Source: an uncultured Clostridia bacterium (GTDB lineage Bacteria > Bacillota > Clostridia > Oscillospirales > Oscillospiraceae). Taken from it: a stretch of 5,169 bases of DNA. How positions within the stretch are numbered: the stretch's first letter is position 1; the number at the start of each line of letters is the position of its first letter. Shown here one piece after another: positions 5,142 through 5,169 of this stretch. Under the pieces are notes generated by a model. That model did not search any database. It was not told the DNA's origin and saw only the letters and a list, made by a program, of their open reading frames with translations. The stretch covers positions 1-5,169 of the forward strand of contig CALERM010000175.1 of the NCBI GenBank assembly GCA_937907715.1. Reading direction: 5' to 3'. The position numbers and the translations under genes were made by a program.

Positions 5142-5169
5142 AAAGGATGGAGCAAGCGCTCCATCCTTT
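5142..5169 (+). terminator. Intrinsic terminator after the acyltransferase-like gene
   Basis: A perfect 12-bp stem AAAGGATGGAGC / GCTCCATCCTTT with an AAGC loop begins 14 nt after the stop codon. The U tract begins in the last bases of the window and presumably continues beyond it. The A's on the 5' arm mean the same hairpin could also stop transcription arriving from the right. Confidence 0.9.

Noticed and set aside
4562..5164. 200-codon open frame on the minus strand opposite the acyltransferase-like gene
   Set aside because: It would begin inside the terminator hairpin, and the plus-strand frame has clear family motifs; this is a GC-driven shadow.
1..5169. Search for a novel defence, mobile or CRISPR-type system
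   Set aside because: No direct-repeat array, terminal inverted repeats, transposase, integrase, toxin-antitoxin pair or reverse transcriptase motif is visible; the window is mostly an ordinary transporter operon, with the unexplained parts listed in the findings.

Overview
The window looks chromosomal and comes from a fairly GC-rich anaerobic Firmicute, most likely a gut clostridium of the Oscillospiraceae/Lachnospiraceae kind. This is inferred from the protein style: a lipoprotein substrate-binding protein with a Ser/Thr/Glu-rich linker, GGAGG-type ribosome binding sites, consensus sigma-A promoters, and a clostridial-type lone E2-like acyltransferase. I cannot name the species.

Region 1 (1-3590, minus strand) is the front part of a branched-chain amino acid ABC uptake operon of the LIV/HAAT family. 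In transcription order it holds the substrate-binding lipoprotein (livK/livJ type, 2331-3590), the permeases livH (1284-2159) and livM (194-1267), and the start of the ATPase livG (207 down to the window edge, cut exactly at its Walker A lysine). livH-livM-livG are tightly packed: a 16-bp gap, then a 14-bp overlap. livK is separated from livH by a 171-bp spacer holding two strong stem-loops, one with a cUUCGg tetraloop, and a 25-nt pure purine tract before the livH start. The second ATPase gene, livF, is expected beyond the left edge.

Region 2 (3591-4249) holds the livK leader (inverted repeat, weak promoter candidate), an intrinsic terminator at 3682-3708, and a small minus-strand gene (3724-4014) for an unrecognised 96-residue cysteine-rich membrane protein. 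This gene is driven by a perfect TTGACA-17-TATAAT promoter. The promoter lies back to back with an extended -10 promoter candidate facing right.

Region 3 (4250-5169, plus strand) is a single gene for a lipoyl-less protein shaped like the catalytic domain of 2-oxo acid dehydrogenase E2/chloramphenicol acetyltransferase. Its usual catalytic DHRxxDG motif reads DERIADG. The gene ends in a near-perfect terminator hairpin that runs to the window edge.

The liv genes form one uptake machine: the lipoprotein captures the amino acid outside, LivH/LivM form the channel, and LivG with LivF powers it. The small membrane protein and the acyltransferase-like protein are separate transcription units with no evident functional link to transport. 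I found no mobile element, CRISPR array, RNA gene or defence system. The least explained parts are the small cysteine-rich protein, the E2-like protein with an altered active site, and the structured livK-livH spacer.
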